DNA from: a bacterium
Lineage (GTDB): Bacteria > Acidobacteriota > Aminicenantia > Aminicenantales > Aminicenantaceae
Direction: 5' to 3'
NCBI GenBank assembly: GCA_018335295.1
Contig: JAGXKI010000021.1
Location: 1-37,039, forward strand
Length of the DNA stretch: 37,039 nt
In this document: one piece after another, positions 16,118 through 24,002 of the stretch
How positions within the stretch are numbered: the first letter of the stretch is position 1
How the letters are laid out: each line of letters starts with the position of its first letter
Made by a program: the position numbers and the translations under genes
The notes under the pieces: model-generated
What the model saw: only the letters and a program-made list of their open reading frames with translations
Told to the model about the DNA's origin: nothing
Database searches by the model: none

Positions 16118-17473
16118 ATGAAGAATGAGCGGGTAAGAAAATTAAAAAAAGGCAAAAAGAAGGGGGGTCCCATCCTTTACTGGATGAGTCGTGACCAGAG
16201 GGCTGATGATAATTGGGCTCTTCTTTTCGCTCAAGAAAAGGCTTTAGAGCAAAAAGTCTCTTTGGGAGTGGTTTTCTGTTTGGTTTCTCAGTTTTTGGGA
16301 GCCGGTATGCGGCAATACGGTTTTATGCTTCGAGGGCTTCAAGAGACACAGGAGAAACTCAGAGAAAAAAATATTCCTTTTTTTCTCTTGGAGGGCTCTC
16401 CCGAAGTGGTGCTGCCTCCATTTGTATCCCAGCATGAGGTGAGTGAGCTGGTCACTGATTTTGATCCACTGAGAGTGAAAGAAGATTGGAAGAAAGATCT
16501 AGTGAAAAAAATTGATATCCCTTTTTTTGATGTGGATACCCATAATATTGTGCCCTGTTGGACAGCCTCTTCCAAACAGGAATTTGCTGCCCGCACTTTC
16601 CGTCCGAAAGTAAACCGTCAGTTGGAAGATTTTTTGGAGGAGTTTCCTAATCTGGAAAGACATCCATTTTCCTGGAAAGGGGAAATAGAAAAGATCCACT
16701 GGAATAAGGTAAAAAGGAACCTGAAAATAAACCGGGCGGTGAGGGAAGTGGATTGGACTGAGCCGGGAGAAAAAGCGGCGCGTCTTTTACTGAATCATTT
16801 TACAGAGTCCAAGCTTTCTGATTACGATGCAAAAAGAAACGACCCCAATTGGGATGCTCAATCCAATCTTTCTCCTTATCTTCATTTTGGCCAGATATCT
16901 CCCCAAAGAGTGGTCCTTGAAATAAGAAAGAAAAGTCCTCAATCCAATGACCAGGAAGCGTTTTTGGAAGAGATTGTGGTGAGGAGGGAACTTGCGGATA
17001 ATTTCTGTTTTTACAATGACCATTATGATGAATTTTTAGGGTTTCCTGATTGGTCCCGAAAGACCCTCAATGAACATCGAAACGATCAAAGGGCGTATAT
17101 CTATTCGCTTGAGCAGCTGGAATCATTCCAAACTCATGATGACCTATGGAATGCTGCTCAGAAGGAAATGGTTGAATCCGGGAAAATGCACGGGTATATG
17201 AGAATGTACTGGGCAAAAAAAATATTACAGTGGACTCCAAACCCTGAAGAAGCTCTCCGAATGGGTATTTTTCTCAATGATAAATATGAACTGGACGGAA
17301 GGGACCCCAATGGGTATTCCGGGGTGGCCTGGGCTATCGGAGGTGTGCACGATCGGGCCTGGCCTTCCAGAGAGATTTTTGGAAAAGTCCGTTATATGAG
17401 CTACAAAGGTGCCCAATCCAAATTTGATGTGAGGGCCTATATAAAGAAAAATTCAGCTGAGAGATCTGATTAA
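16118..17473 (+). CDS. Class II deoxyribodipyrimidine photolyase
   Basis: The 451-aa protein has class II photolyase features: N-terminal Rossmann domain with YWMSRDQRADDNWALLFAQ, then the FAD-binding helical domain. Class II hallmarks include QSNLSPYLHFGQISPQRV, EEIVVRRELADNFCFYN and the C-terminal MHGYMRMYWAKKILQWTPNP, DGRDPNGYSGVAWAIGG and DRAWPSREIFGKVRYM. It would repair cyclobutane pyrimidine dimers with blue light and reduced FAD. A basic N-terminal tail (RKLKKGKKKGG) precedes the domain. The start ATG 16118 lacks a clear SD and follows a small hairpin. A light-dependent enzyme is somewhat unexpected if the organism lives in dark anoxic habitats. Confidence 0.95.
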   Translation: MKNERVRKLKKGKKKGGPILYWMSRDQRADDNWALLFAQEKALEQKVSLGVVFCLVSQFLGAGMRQYGFMLRGLQETQEKLREKNIPFFLLEGSPEVVLPPFVSQHEVSELVTDFDPLRVKEDWKKDLVKKIDIPFFDVDTHNIVPCWTASSKQEFAARTFRPKVNRQLEDFLEEFPNLERHPFSWKGEIEKIHWNKVKRNLKINRAVREVDWTEPGEKAARLLLNHFTESKLSDYDAKRNDPNWDAQSNLSPYLHFGQISPQRVVLEIRKKSPQSNDQEAFLEEIVVRRELADNFCFYNDHYDEFLGFPDWSRKTLNEHRNDQRAYIYSLEQLESFQTHDDLWNAAQKEMVESGKMHGYMRMYWAKKILQWTPNPEEALRMGIFLNDKYELDGRDPNGYSGVAWAIGGVHDRAWPSREIFGKVRYMSYKGAQSKFDVRAYIKKNSAERSD

Positions 17474-17512
17474 AAATATGATTTCAGGAGAGGCTTTTTC
17501 TTTGATTTTACT

Positions 17513-17710
17513 CTATTCTGAAAATTCAGTGGCGACTCGGATAATCACCTGATATTCCTTCAGTTTCCCCTCTCTCACAGCCCCTCTCTGTTCCAGAACT
17601 TGGAAAAAATGAACTTTTTTTCCCGAGGAGATGACTTTGTCCACTCCGTTTTTTACAGCTTCGGAGAATCCTTTCGGGGAGGTCCCCACGACATCCATCA
17701 TTTGAAACAT
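17513..17710 (-). CDS. Dodecin-family flavin-binding protein
   Basis: The 65-aa product matches dodecin: VVGTSPKGFSEAVKNGVDKV, FFQVLEQRGAVREGKLKEYQVIIRV. Dodecins are dodecameric shells that store riboflavin, FMN or CoA. The frame is open to 17767, but ATG 17710 has a strong AAAGGAG at 7-base spacing and gives the usual family length. The family's central aromatic W is replaced by F (FFQV), which changes the expected flavin stacking. It is the last gene of a three-gene minus-strand operon and converges on the photolyase, an FAD enzyme. Confidence 0.92.
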   Translation of the reverse strand: MFQMMDVVGTSPKGFSEAVKNGVDKVISSGKKVHFFQVLEQRGAVREGKLKEYQVIIRVATEFSE

Positions 17711-17745
17711 AGAATCACTCCTTTTTGTTTGAATTTTTAAAAAGT

Positions 17746-18519
17746 TTATGATTTCTTTGGAAACCAAGGGAAAAACGCGTTGGTTTTTTTGGCATATTCC
17801 TCAAAATCTTCTCTTCCCCTGTATTTTTTTTCCAGCATGGGAATACCTGAAACCTTTAAAAGAAGAAAAGTGATCAGCAGGGGACTGATCACAGCGGTCC
17901 AACCTGATTTCACCGAAAGAGCAATCATGAAGATTCCCCACCACTGGGCGGTTTCTCCAAAATAATTGGGATGACGGGTCCATCTCCACAATCCTTGGGT
18001 CATGATTTTTCCTTTATTTTCTGGATTCTTCTTGAATTGGGAGAGTTGATAATCTCCTGCAGACTCAAAAAAGAACCCTGTCAACCAGATAAGAATCCCC
18101 AGGAGATCCAGGAAACCGATTCCCGCTTTTTGAGAATGGATGATGAGTATCACCGGATAGGAAATGATGAGAAGGAAGAGCCCTTGAAGCATATAAATCT
18201 GAAAAAAACTTCGGATCAAAAACCACTTTCCCCAATCTTTTCTCCATTGGGCATAACGAAAGTCTTCTCCTTTGCCTTTTTTTCGAACAGCTATATGAGC
18301 AGCCAGTCTGGAACCCCATAGAAAAATCAACACAGTCATCAGAATATGACGGCTCACGAATCCAGGTTCCAGGAAGAAATTCAAAAGGGCCACCATTATG
18401 AACCCGATTCCCCAGGCAATGTCCACGATCGAATTGTCTTTTTTTATCCATGCAAGAATAAAGACAACAGACATATAGAGAAAAACACTGAGAACGGAAT
18501 AGAGGATAGGATTAAGCAT
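17746..18519 (-). CDS. DUF1295 membrane protein (steroid 5-alpha-reductase/methyltransferase-like)
   Basis: This 257-aa protein has about six or seven membrane spans and the DUF1295 motifs: DNSIVDIAWGIGF near the N-terminus and GLWRWTRHPNYFGE (cofactor-binding loop shared with isoprenylcysteine methyltransferases and sterol reductases). The C-terminus MLEKKYRGREDFEEYAKKTN is also typical. It probably acts on a lipid substrate with NADPH or S-adenosylmethionine; which one is unknown. GAGG precedes ATG 18519. It lies between a fatty-acid kinase-like gene and dodecin with 35-base gaps on both sides, consistent with one transcript and a lipid-related role. Confidence 0.9.
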   Translation of the reverse strand: MLNPILYSVLSVFLYMSVVFILAWIKKDNSIVDIAWGIGFIMVALLNFFLEPGFVSRHILMTVLIFLWGSRLAAHIAVRKKGKGEDFRYAQWRKDWGKWFLIRSFFQIYMLQGLFLLIISYPVILIIHSQKAGIGFLDLLGILIWLTGFFFESAGDYQLSQFKKNPENKGKIMTQGLWRWTRHPNYFGETAQWWGIFMIALSVKSGWTAVISPLLITFLLLKVSGIPMLEKKYRGREDFEEYAKKTNAFFPWFPKKS

Positions 18520-18554
18520 TTGAAAACCTCATTTTTTTCTTTTTATCTTAAAAT

Positions 18555-20333
18555 TTATTGAAACATAAGAGCTATTCCTACAGCCCCGATTCCATTGTGG
18601 ACTCCCACTACCGGAGCTATATCCACAATATAAGCTGGATCCCAGTGTAAAGATTCTTTTATTTTTTTTGCATATTTCTCTGCCCGTTTCCGATTTTGGG
18701 CATGAACAAGAGCATAATTCCACAGTTTCTCATTTTGGGTCATTTCTTTCATCCTTTGAATGATTTTTTTCATGTTGCCCTTCCGGCTGAAGGATTTCCC
18801 ATAAGCCACGGCTCGTCCTTCTGAGTCGAGAGACACAATCGGTTTGAGGTTCAGGATTTTGGAGAGGAATCCTTTCATAGGACTGACTCGACCCCCTCGG
18901 ACCATGTATTTGAGGGTTTGGATATCTACCAGAATTTTCGTTTTGGAAATCCATTTTCCCGCAGTTTCTACAATTTCTTCATGAGATTTTCCTTGTTGGA
19001 TTTCTTCAGCCACTCGGAGGACGATAAGACCTAGGGATGCCGAAAGATGCCTGGAGTTGATAACGCTGATTTTTTTATTGGGGACTGTGGAGGAAGCTTT
19101 CAGACTTAACTGATAGGCTCCACTCAATTTGTCAGAAATATTCACCACAACCATCGATTCATAATGACTTGCGAGAAAAGAAAAAAGATTCTGGACGGTT
19201 TTGAGAGGGGGTTGGGAACTTTTAGGGAGTTTTTTGTGGGTTTTAAGGAGAGAATAGAACATGTTGGGAGTGATGGTGATTTTATCCAGAAATTGACTGC
19301 CATCGAATGAAATGTAAAAAGGAATGACTTGAATTTGATATTGGTCAATGATTTCCTGAGGCAAATCGCATGCGGAATCGGTCACCACAGCGATTTTGGA
19401 CTTTCTTTCGTAACTGGCTTCGTACTGTTTTTTCATATCGTCGGCTTTTATCTGGGCAATGGTCCCAAAATCTTTCAGCCGATAAAACAAATCAGCGGGT
19501 TTGTTTGTATGAATATGAATGCGTATTTTTTCATCCGAACCCGCTACAATGGTGGAGCTGCCGAAGGGAATGACTTCTTTTCGGATACTATCCAAATTCA
19601 TGTTTTGTCCCACAATCAGGGCTTCTGTGCAGTATCGATGTTCGAGAGATGCTTTGGTTTTATGAACATGAAATCCTTGATCTTCTTTTTGACTTATGGG
19701 TTTGGGAATTTTTTCCAGTTTTCCCTTTTTTATAAAATTGTGAATTCCTTCAAGAAAATCAACAAAACCTTTGGCCCCTGCATCCACCACTCCAGCCTTC
19801 GCCAGAACCGGAAGTTTGTTTTGGGTGTTTTTTAAAGATTTTTTGGAGATTTTAATCGAATGATAGAGAAGGTCCACAAAATCCTGCTTTTGGGTCCTAT
19901 GTTGATAGACAGCTTCAGCCCAGTCTTTCATTACAGTGAGCATGGTTTCTTCAACTGGGGTTACCACGGATTGATAGGCGTAGTGAACAGCTTTTTTCAC
20001 TATATGACCAAAGGAGCTTGTGGTTATTCTCTGCATCTCCTTAATCTCTTCGCGCAGTCCGTGGAGGAATTGAGCGAAAATCAATCCCGAATTCCCCCGA
20101 GCTCCGGAAAGGGCTGCGTCAGCGATGGAATGGAGAGTTTGATAAACAGAGGAATTGGGGACCGAACTTTCAGCAATGGAACGCATGGTGGAAGCCAGAT
20201 TGGTTCCTGTATCTGAATCGGGAACAGGGAAAACATTGATTTTATTGAGATATTCTTGGTCTTTTATGACCTCATTCCCCCCAGCTAGAAAGGCATAATA
20301 CAGTCTCACTCCATCCAGGTATCGTATTTTCAT
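18555..20333 (-). CDS. FakA-FakB-like fusion: DAK2 kinase plus DegV fatty-acid-binding domain
   Basis: One chain joins two proteins that are usually separate. The first ~310 residues resemble FakA: the DAK2 ATP/Mg motif VFPVPDSDTGTN and the middle domain (RYCTEALIVG, IRIHIHTNKPADL). From about residue 313 it is a DegV protein (KIAVVTDSACDLP, SGAYQLSLKAS, LKYMVRGGRVS), the fold that holds a fatty acid for phosphorylation. The usual FakA C-terminal domain appears to be missing and replaced by DegV. It would make acyl-phosphate from free fatty acid for phospholipid synthesis. ATG 20333 aligns with typical FakA starts; TTG 20387 or ATG 20366 are alternatives. Confidence 0.9.
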   Translation of the reverse strand: MKIRYLDGVRLYYAFLAGGNEVIKDQEYLNKINVFPVPDSDTGTNLASTMRSIAESSVPNSSVYQTLHSIADAALSGARGNSGLIFAQFLHGLREEIKEMQRITTSSFGHIVKKAVHYAYQSVVTPVEETMLTVMKDWAEAVYQHRTQKQDFVDLLYHSIKISKKSLKNTQNKLPVLAKAGVVDAGAKGFVDFLEGIHNFIKKGKLEKIPKPISQKEDQGFHVHKTKASLEHRYCTEALIVGQNMNLDSIRKEVIPFGSSTIVAGSDEKIRIHIHTNKPADLFYRLKDFGTIAQIKADDMKKQYEASYERKSKIAVVTDSACDLPQEIIDQYQIQVIPFYISFDGSQFLDKITITPNMFYSLLKTHKKLPKSSQPPLKTVQNLFSFLASHYESMVVVNISDKLSGAYQLSLKASSTVPNKKISVINSRHLSASLGLIVLRVAEEIQQGKSHEEIVETAGKWISKTKILVDIQTLKYMVRGGRVSPMKGFLSKILNLKPIVSLDSEGRAVAYGKSFSRKGNMKKIIQRMKEMTQNEKLWNYALVHAQNRKRAEKYAKKIKESLHWDPAYIVDIAPVVGVHNGIGAVGIALMFQ

Positions 20334-20470
20334 CGGGATTTCTTTTACTGGAATATCCTTGTCCATATTATATAAAACTTTTAACAATTATCCCACCTTT
20401 GTTTGATTTTAAAAAATTTTTAGAATCTTGATATTAGAAATCAAAGAAATTTTTAATCCCTTGTTTGGGT

Positions 20471-20499
20471 TCGTCAATCCATCATTCCTTTGTTATAAT
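20471..20499 (+). promoter_or_regulatory. Candidate short-leader promoter for the dehydratase-like locus
   Basis: TCGTCA (20471-20476), 17 bases, perfect TATAAT (20494-20499). ATG 20510 follows after only 10 bases and has no SD, so the mRNA would be nearly leaderless. The -35 is weak. Confidence 0.45.
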
Positions 20500-20509
20500 T
20501 GAACAAAAT

Positions 20510-22396
20510 ATGGGTTCAAGGACACAATCAAATAAGAAAGTTTGGTTCACGTGCACTTATGTTCCTTTGGAAATCATTTGGGCGGCTGGTTATACTCCTC
20601 AAAGAGTTATAGGAAACGAAGAGCTTTGTCTTCATCCCGATTCCCTTCTTTCCCGGAATTTATGTCCTTATGTCCATTCGGTGATGAGAACTTGGAATGA
20701 AAACCATAAGGAGGAAGAATCTTCTGAAAAAAGAGATCATTTGGTTATCACCAACAGTTGTGATGCCATGAAAAGTCTTTATAATACTCTGAAATTAAAA
20801 TATCCCCCCATTCATCTTTTAACTGTGCCCCATCATAACCGAAAGGAAGCGGTGAATTTTTTTGCTCAACAGTTGGAAAACCTTTATTCTTCTCTGAAGG
20901 GGAAAAGGGAAAAAAATCCTTATCCTGACCTCCGATCAGCAATATCTCTTTACCAGCGTATCTACCATCTTTTGGAAAAGATAAGAAATCAGGTGGGAGA
21001 AACCATCGACTATGTCCGATTTTATGAATTAAAGCAGGAAGTTTTCCAGAGCCCTCCTCAACAGGCTCTAGCCCGCTTATCTTCTTTCTGGGAAAAGCAC
21101 CCCCAAGGGGAAGATGGCTCGATTTCCTCCGATTCAAAATTTCCTGTCGCTTTAACCGGTTCTCCGATACCCGGGAAGAACATTCTTTCTCTCATCCAGG
21201 ATTGTGGATTCCACATTTCTTTAAATGATTCCTGTCTGGATTACCGTTGGGGGCCTTTCGGGGAAAAAATGTCTGCTTATAAAAATCCCTTCTTGGCCCT
21301 CTCCCAGATTTATCTAAACAAAATTCCCTGTGCCCGGATGGCCACTCGAAAAGAAGAAATAGAAAAACAGGCTCAGATGATGGATAAATCTTTTAAAGCC
21401 ATCATTCATATGAGAATGCCCTTCTGTGATTTGTACGGTCTGGATTTAGTGGATTGGTTAAAAAGGATCCGAAAAGAAAAAATTCTTCCTCTGGAAACCG
21501 ACGGTTCTCAGCAAAGCTTAGCTCAAGTGAAAACCAGAGTTCAGGCCTTTGCGGAAGCGCTTTCCCAAAAAAAGCAAAAAGGGAAAACAGCGACCCGTAC
21601 AATAGATAGAATTCAAAAATATTACTGCGGAATAGACATCGGTTCCTCTACCGTGGAAGGAGTGATTCTTTCCTCTTCTGGTAAAATCCTGGTCCATGGA
21701 ATAGAAAAGACAGGACCTTATGCGGGGAAAACAGCTCTTCAGGTGTACAAAAACATACTGAGAGATGCGGGATTAAATGAAAAGGACCTTTCTCTGGTGG
21801 TTTCCACTGGGTATGGAAGAGAAACTCCTCCTTTTCCTCACCAGAGCATAACGGAAATAACCTGTCATGCTTACGGGATCCGTCATCTTTTTGCTCAAGT
21901 AAGGTTTGTCATAGACATAGGAGGACAGGATTCCAAAGTGATAAAGATGGATAAAAAGGGGAAAGTCACAGATTTTCAAATGAATGATAAATGTGCTGCG
22001 GGGACCGGTAAATTTTTGGAAGTCATGGCCCGGACCCTGGAAATGGATATCCAGGAGATGAGTCGGGTCGATCCTAGGGAGGGGAAGAGTGTGCCTCTCT
22101 CCAGCATGTGTACTGTGTTTGCGGAATCAGAAGTGGTTTCTCTTATTGGTCAGGGTTATCCAGTTCCTGAAATTATCCGGGGACTGTACCAAGCGATTAC
22201 CAATCGGATGGAAGGGATGGTTCGAAGGTTGGGATTGAGTGAACCTCTGGCAGTGACCGGAGGCGGGGCTCTCAATCAGGCTTTAGTCTCTTCCATAGAA
22301 AACCGCCTGGGAATTTCTGCGCACGTGCCTGAATACCCTCAGATTGTAGGGGCTATCGGTGCTTCAATCCTGGCTAGAGAAAGGCATCAATCGTGA
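20510..22396 (+). CDS. 2-hydroxyacyl-CoA dehydratase D-component fused to its ASKHA ATPase activator
   Basis: Residues 1-370 resemble the D-component (HgdB/BcrB type): TCTYVPLEIIWAAGYTP, then cluster-ligand candidates C52 (NLCPYV), C84 (NSCDAM) and C306 (PFCDLY). Residues 372-628 are a complete activator: DIGSSTVEG and FVIDIGGQDSK bind ATP, and C495 (DKCAAGTG) and C534 (SMCTVFAES) are the [4Fe-4S] ligands shared by an activator dimer. The activator uses ATP to drive an electron into the D-component at very low potential. Substrate is unknown: hydroxyacyl-CoA, or the small-molecule chemistry of double-cubane proteins. ATG 20510 starts right at the conserved domain; a TTG at 20465 lies inside the promoter. 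Confidence 0.88.
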   Translation: MGSRTQSNKKVWFTCTYVPLEIIWAAGYTPQRVIGNEELCLHPDSLLSRNLCPYVHSVMRTWNENHKEEESSEKRDHLVITNSCDAMKSLYNTLKLKYPPIHLLTVPHHNRKEAVNFFAQQLENLYSSLKGKREKNPYPDLRSAISLYQRIYHLLEKIRNQVGETIDYVRFYELKQEVFQSPPQQALARLSSFWEKHPQGEDGSISSDSKFPVALTGSPIPGKNILSLIQDCGFHISLNDSCLDYRWGPFGEKMSAYKNPFLALSQIYLNKIPCARMATRKEEIEKQAQMMDKSFKAIIHMRMPFCDLYGLDLVDWLKRIRKEKILPLETDGSQQSLAQVKTRVQAFAEALSQKKQKGKTATRTIDRIQKYYCGIDIGSSTVEGVILSSSGKILVHGIEKTGPYAGKTALQVYKNILRDAGLNEKDLSLVVSTGYGRETPPFPHQSITEITCHAYGIRHLFAQVRFVIDIGGQDSKVIKMDKKGKVTDFQMNDKCAAGTGKFLEVMARTLEMDIQEMSRVDPREGKSVPLSSMCTVFAESEVVSLIGQGYPVPEIIRGLYQAITNRMEGMVRRLGLSEPLAVTGGGALNQALVSSIENRLGISAHVPEYPQIVGAIGASILARERHQS

Positions 22397-23622
22397 AATC
22401 TCTTTTTCACAAACTTCTGGATAATCCCACTCGCCGCCGGGTGGGTTTAGCTGTCCTTCTCTACGGACTTCAGTTGAAATTTAAGAGAAACTCATACAGT
22501 CATGAAAGCCTTCAGCAAAAAATCCTTTATCGGAGTTTTTTTGATGCCTTTTTTCACCCTCCCAAATCAGCTTGGGTGACTGTGATTGTTCCTTCAGAAA
22601 TACTCTTTTCTTTAGGTCTTTCTCCCATCATGTTGGAAAGTATGGGAGGAGTGGTGGGGTCTATGGGATTGACGGAATCCTTTCTTAAAAATGCTGAAGA
22701 GTTGGGTATTCCTTCCAGTCTGTGTACTTTTCACAGAGCTCATCTGGCTTCAGTCCTGAAAAAACTTTTCCCCAAGCCTCAATGTGTGATGGCCGCTTCT
22801 TCTCTTTGTGACGGAAACCTCCGCTCCTTACAGGAAATCAGTGAGGTGTTTGATTCTCCTTTTTTCTTTTTGGATACTCCTGAATCTTCATCTTCCCAGT
22901 CTATCACTTATATCAAACAGCAGTTGGAAAATATTTTCTATCAACTAGCTGACCAGATGAATGTGAAAAATCCTTTACCCCGTCTTAAAGAAACTTTAGA
23001 AATCGCCGAAGAAACCAGGAAATGGATACAGAAGGTGAATGAATTGAGGAAAAACCTTTATCTTCCCCTCAAGCCTCTGGGAATAGTCTGGACTTTTCCT
23101 CTCCATACTTCTCAGCTGGGAAGCCTCCAAACTCTCCAGCATTTTAAAAGACTCTACCGGGATTACCAAACCAAAGGAAAAAGTATCCCTGGACATAAAA
23201 TCCGTTTTCTTCTCCTTCATCTTTTGCCTACTTATGAGCATCCTGTATTGGAGTTGTTAAAAAAGAGAGACGGAGTGATAGTTATGGAAGAAACTTCGGC
23301 TCTCTCTTGGCCTCCTTTAAACCCAGAAAAACCCTTCACCAGCCTGGCTGAGAAAATACTCCATCAACCCATGATGGGAGATTCTAAGAGACGTCTTCAG
23401 CACATAAATAGAGTTTGTGATGAGTACGCTATTCAGGGGATTATCCATTTCTCTCATTGGGGGTGCAGACAGTCTTCGGGCTCCATAAATGCATGGAAGC
23501 GATACCTGAGCCGTCCCTGTTTAAATCTGGAGACAGACCTGGTTAACTCTCAATCTTCCTCCACCGGTCAAATCTACACCCGGGTGGAAGGATTTCTGGA
23601 AATGCTTCAAAGCCAAAGATAA
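22393..23622 (+). CDS. Second 2-hydroxyacyl-CoA dehydratase D-component-like subunit
   Basis: The 409-aa product is a D-component homologue without an activator domain. Cysteines C111 (SLCTFHRAHL), C139 (SLCDGNLRSL) and C358 (HWGCRQSSGS) match the three cluster ligands and align with those of the preceding gene. GTG 22393 overlaps the previous stop codon by four bases (GTGA), so the two are translationally coupled and probably form a heterodimer, as HgdA/HgdB do. No CoA transferase or electron-transfer flavoprotein lies nearby, so a classic amino-acid fermentation gene set is not seen here. Confidence 0.85.
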   Translation: MKSLFHKLLDNPTRRRVGLAVLLYGLQLKFKRNSYSHESLQQKILYRSFFDAFFHPPKSAWVTVIVPSEILFSLGLSPIMLESMGGVVGSMGLTESFLKNAEELGIPSSLCTFHRAHLASVLKKLFPKPQCVMAASSLCDGNLRSLQEISEVFDSPFFFLDTPESSSSQSITYIKQQLENIFYQLADQMNVKNPLPRLKETLEIAEETRKWIQKVNELRKNLYLPLKPLGIVWTFPLHTSQLGSLQTLQHFKRLYRDYQTKGKSIPGHKIRFLLLHLLPTYEHPVLELLKKRDGVIVMEETSALSWPPLNPEKPFTSLAEKILHQPMMGDSKRRLQHINRVCDEYAIQGIIHFSHWGCRQSSGSINAWKRYLSRPCLNLETDLVNSQSSSTGQIYTRVEGFLEMLQSQR

Positions 23623-23733
23623 AAATAACTCTATGATCTGAAGTCTTCACTTTCACGTCTCCATGTGGGACCGGTTTTGAAAAACTTCATATGGGTTAGA
23701 ATGGTCAGAATGGAGTAAACAGAGGGAAATAAA

Positions 23734-23808
23734 TGGTGGGCGATGCAGGACTTGAACCTGCGACTTCTACCGTGTGAAGGTAGCACTCTACCACTGAGTT
23801 AATCGCCC
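23734..23808 (-). tRNA. tRNA-Val (anticodon CAC)
   Basis: The minus strand folds as a complete cloverleaf: 7-bp acceptor GGGCGAT/ATCGCCC, D-arm ACTC/GAGT, anticodon stem CTACC/GGTAG with loop TTCACAC (anticodon CAC, codon GTG), 5-base variable loop, T-arm GCAGG-TTCAAGT-CCTGC. Discriminator A and the CCA end are encoded. Total length is 75 bases. A consensus promoter lies just upstream. Confidence 0.97.
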
Positions 23809-23818
23809 AGTACATCTA

Positions 23819-23847
23819 TTTTTATTAAATTTGGGACAGGTTGTCAA
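23819..23847 (-). promoter_or_regulatory. tRNA-Val promoter
   Basis: On the minus strand: TTGACA (23842-23847), 17 bases, TAAAAA (23819-23824). The predicted start is only a few bases before the mature tRNA 5' end at 23808. Confidence 0.7.
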
Positions 23848-23960
23848 CGGTGGCCTTTCCGAAGTTGATTTCAATGAGATGTTGAAATGTGAGGCCTTGG
23901 GACCCATAAGGGCTGTTCGGGAGGGTGAGAGGTTTATGGATAGGAGAAAGGTCTGGAGAA

Positions 23961-23989
23961 TTGACAAGAGAGGCGTTTCTGTTTATAAA
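23961..23989 (+). promoter_or_regulatory. Near-consensus promoter with very short leader
   Basis: TTGACA (23961-23966), 17 bases, TATAAA (23984-23989). ATG 24003 lies 13 bases after the -10, giving a leader of about 7 bases with no SD. Because the promoter sits inside the longer open frame that begins at GTG 23925, that frame cannot be the coding start on this transcript. Confidence 0.78.
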
Positions 23990-24002
23990 TAAAACAAACG
24001 AG

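Noticed and set aside
17711-17767. 19-residue N-terminal extension of dodecin
   Set aside because: The strong SD and family length place the start at ATG 17710.
20367-20395. TATAAT box upstream of the FakA-FakB fusion as its promoter
   Set aside because: A perfect -10 is present at 20367-20372, but the -35 position reads TGGGAT; too weak to list as a feature.
23925-24002. Upstream extension of the zinc-ribbon protein
   Set aside because: A near-consensus promoter lies inside it, so it is not on the transcript.
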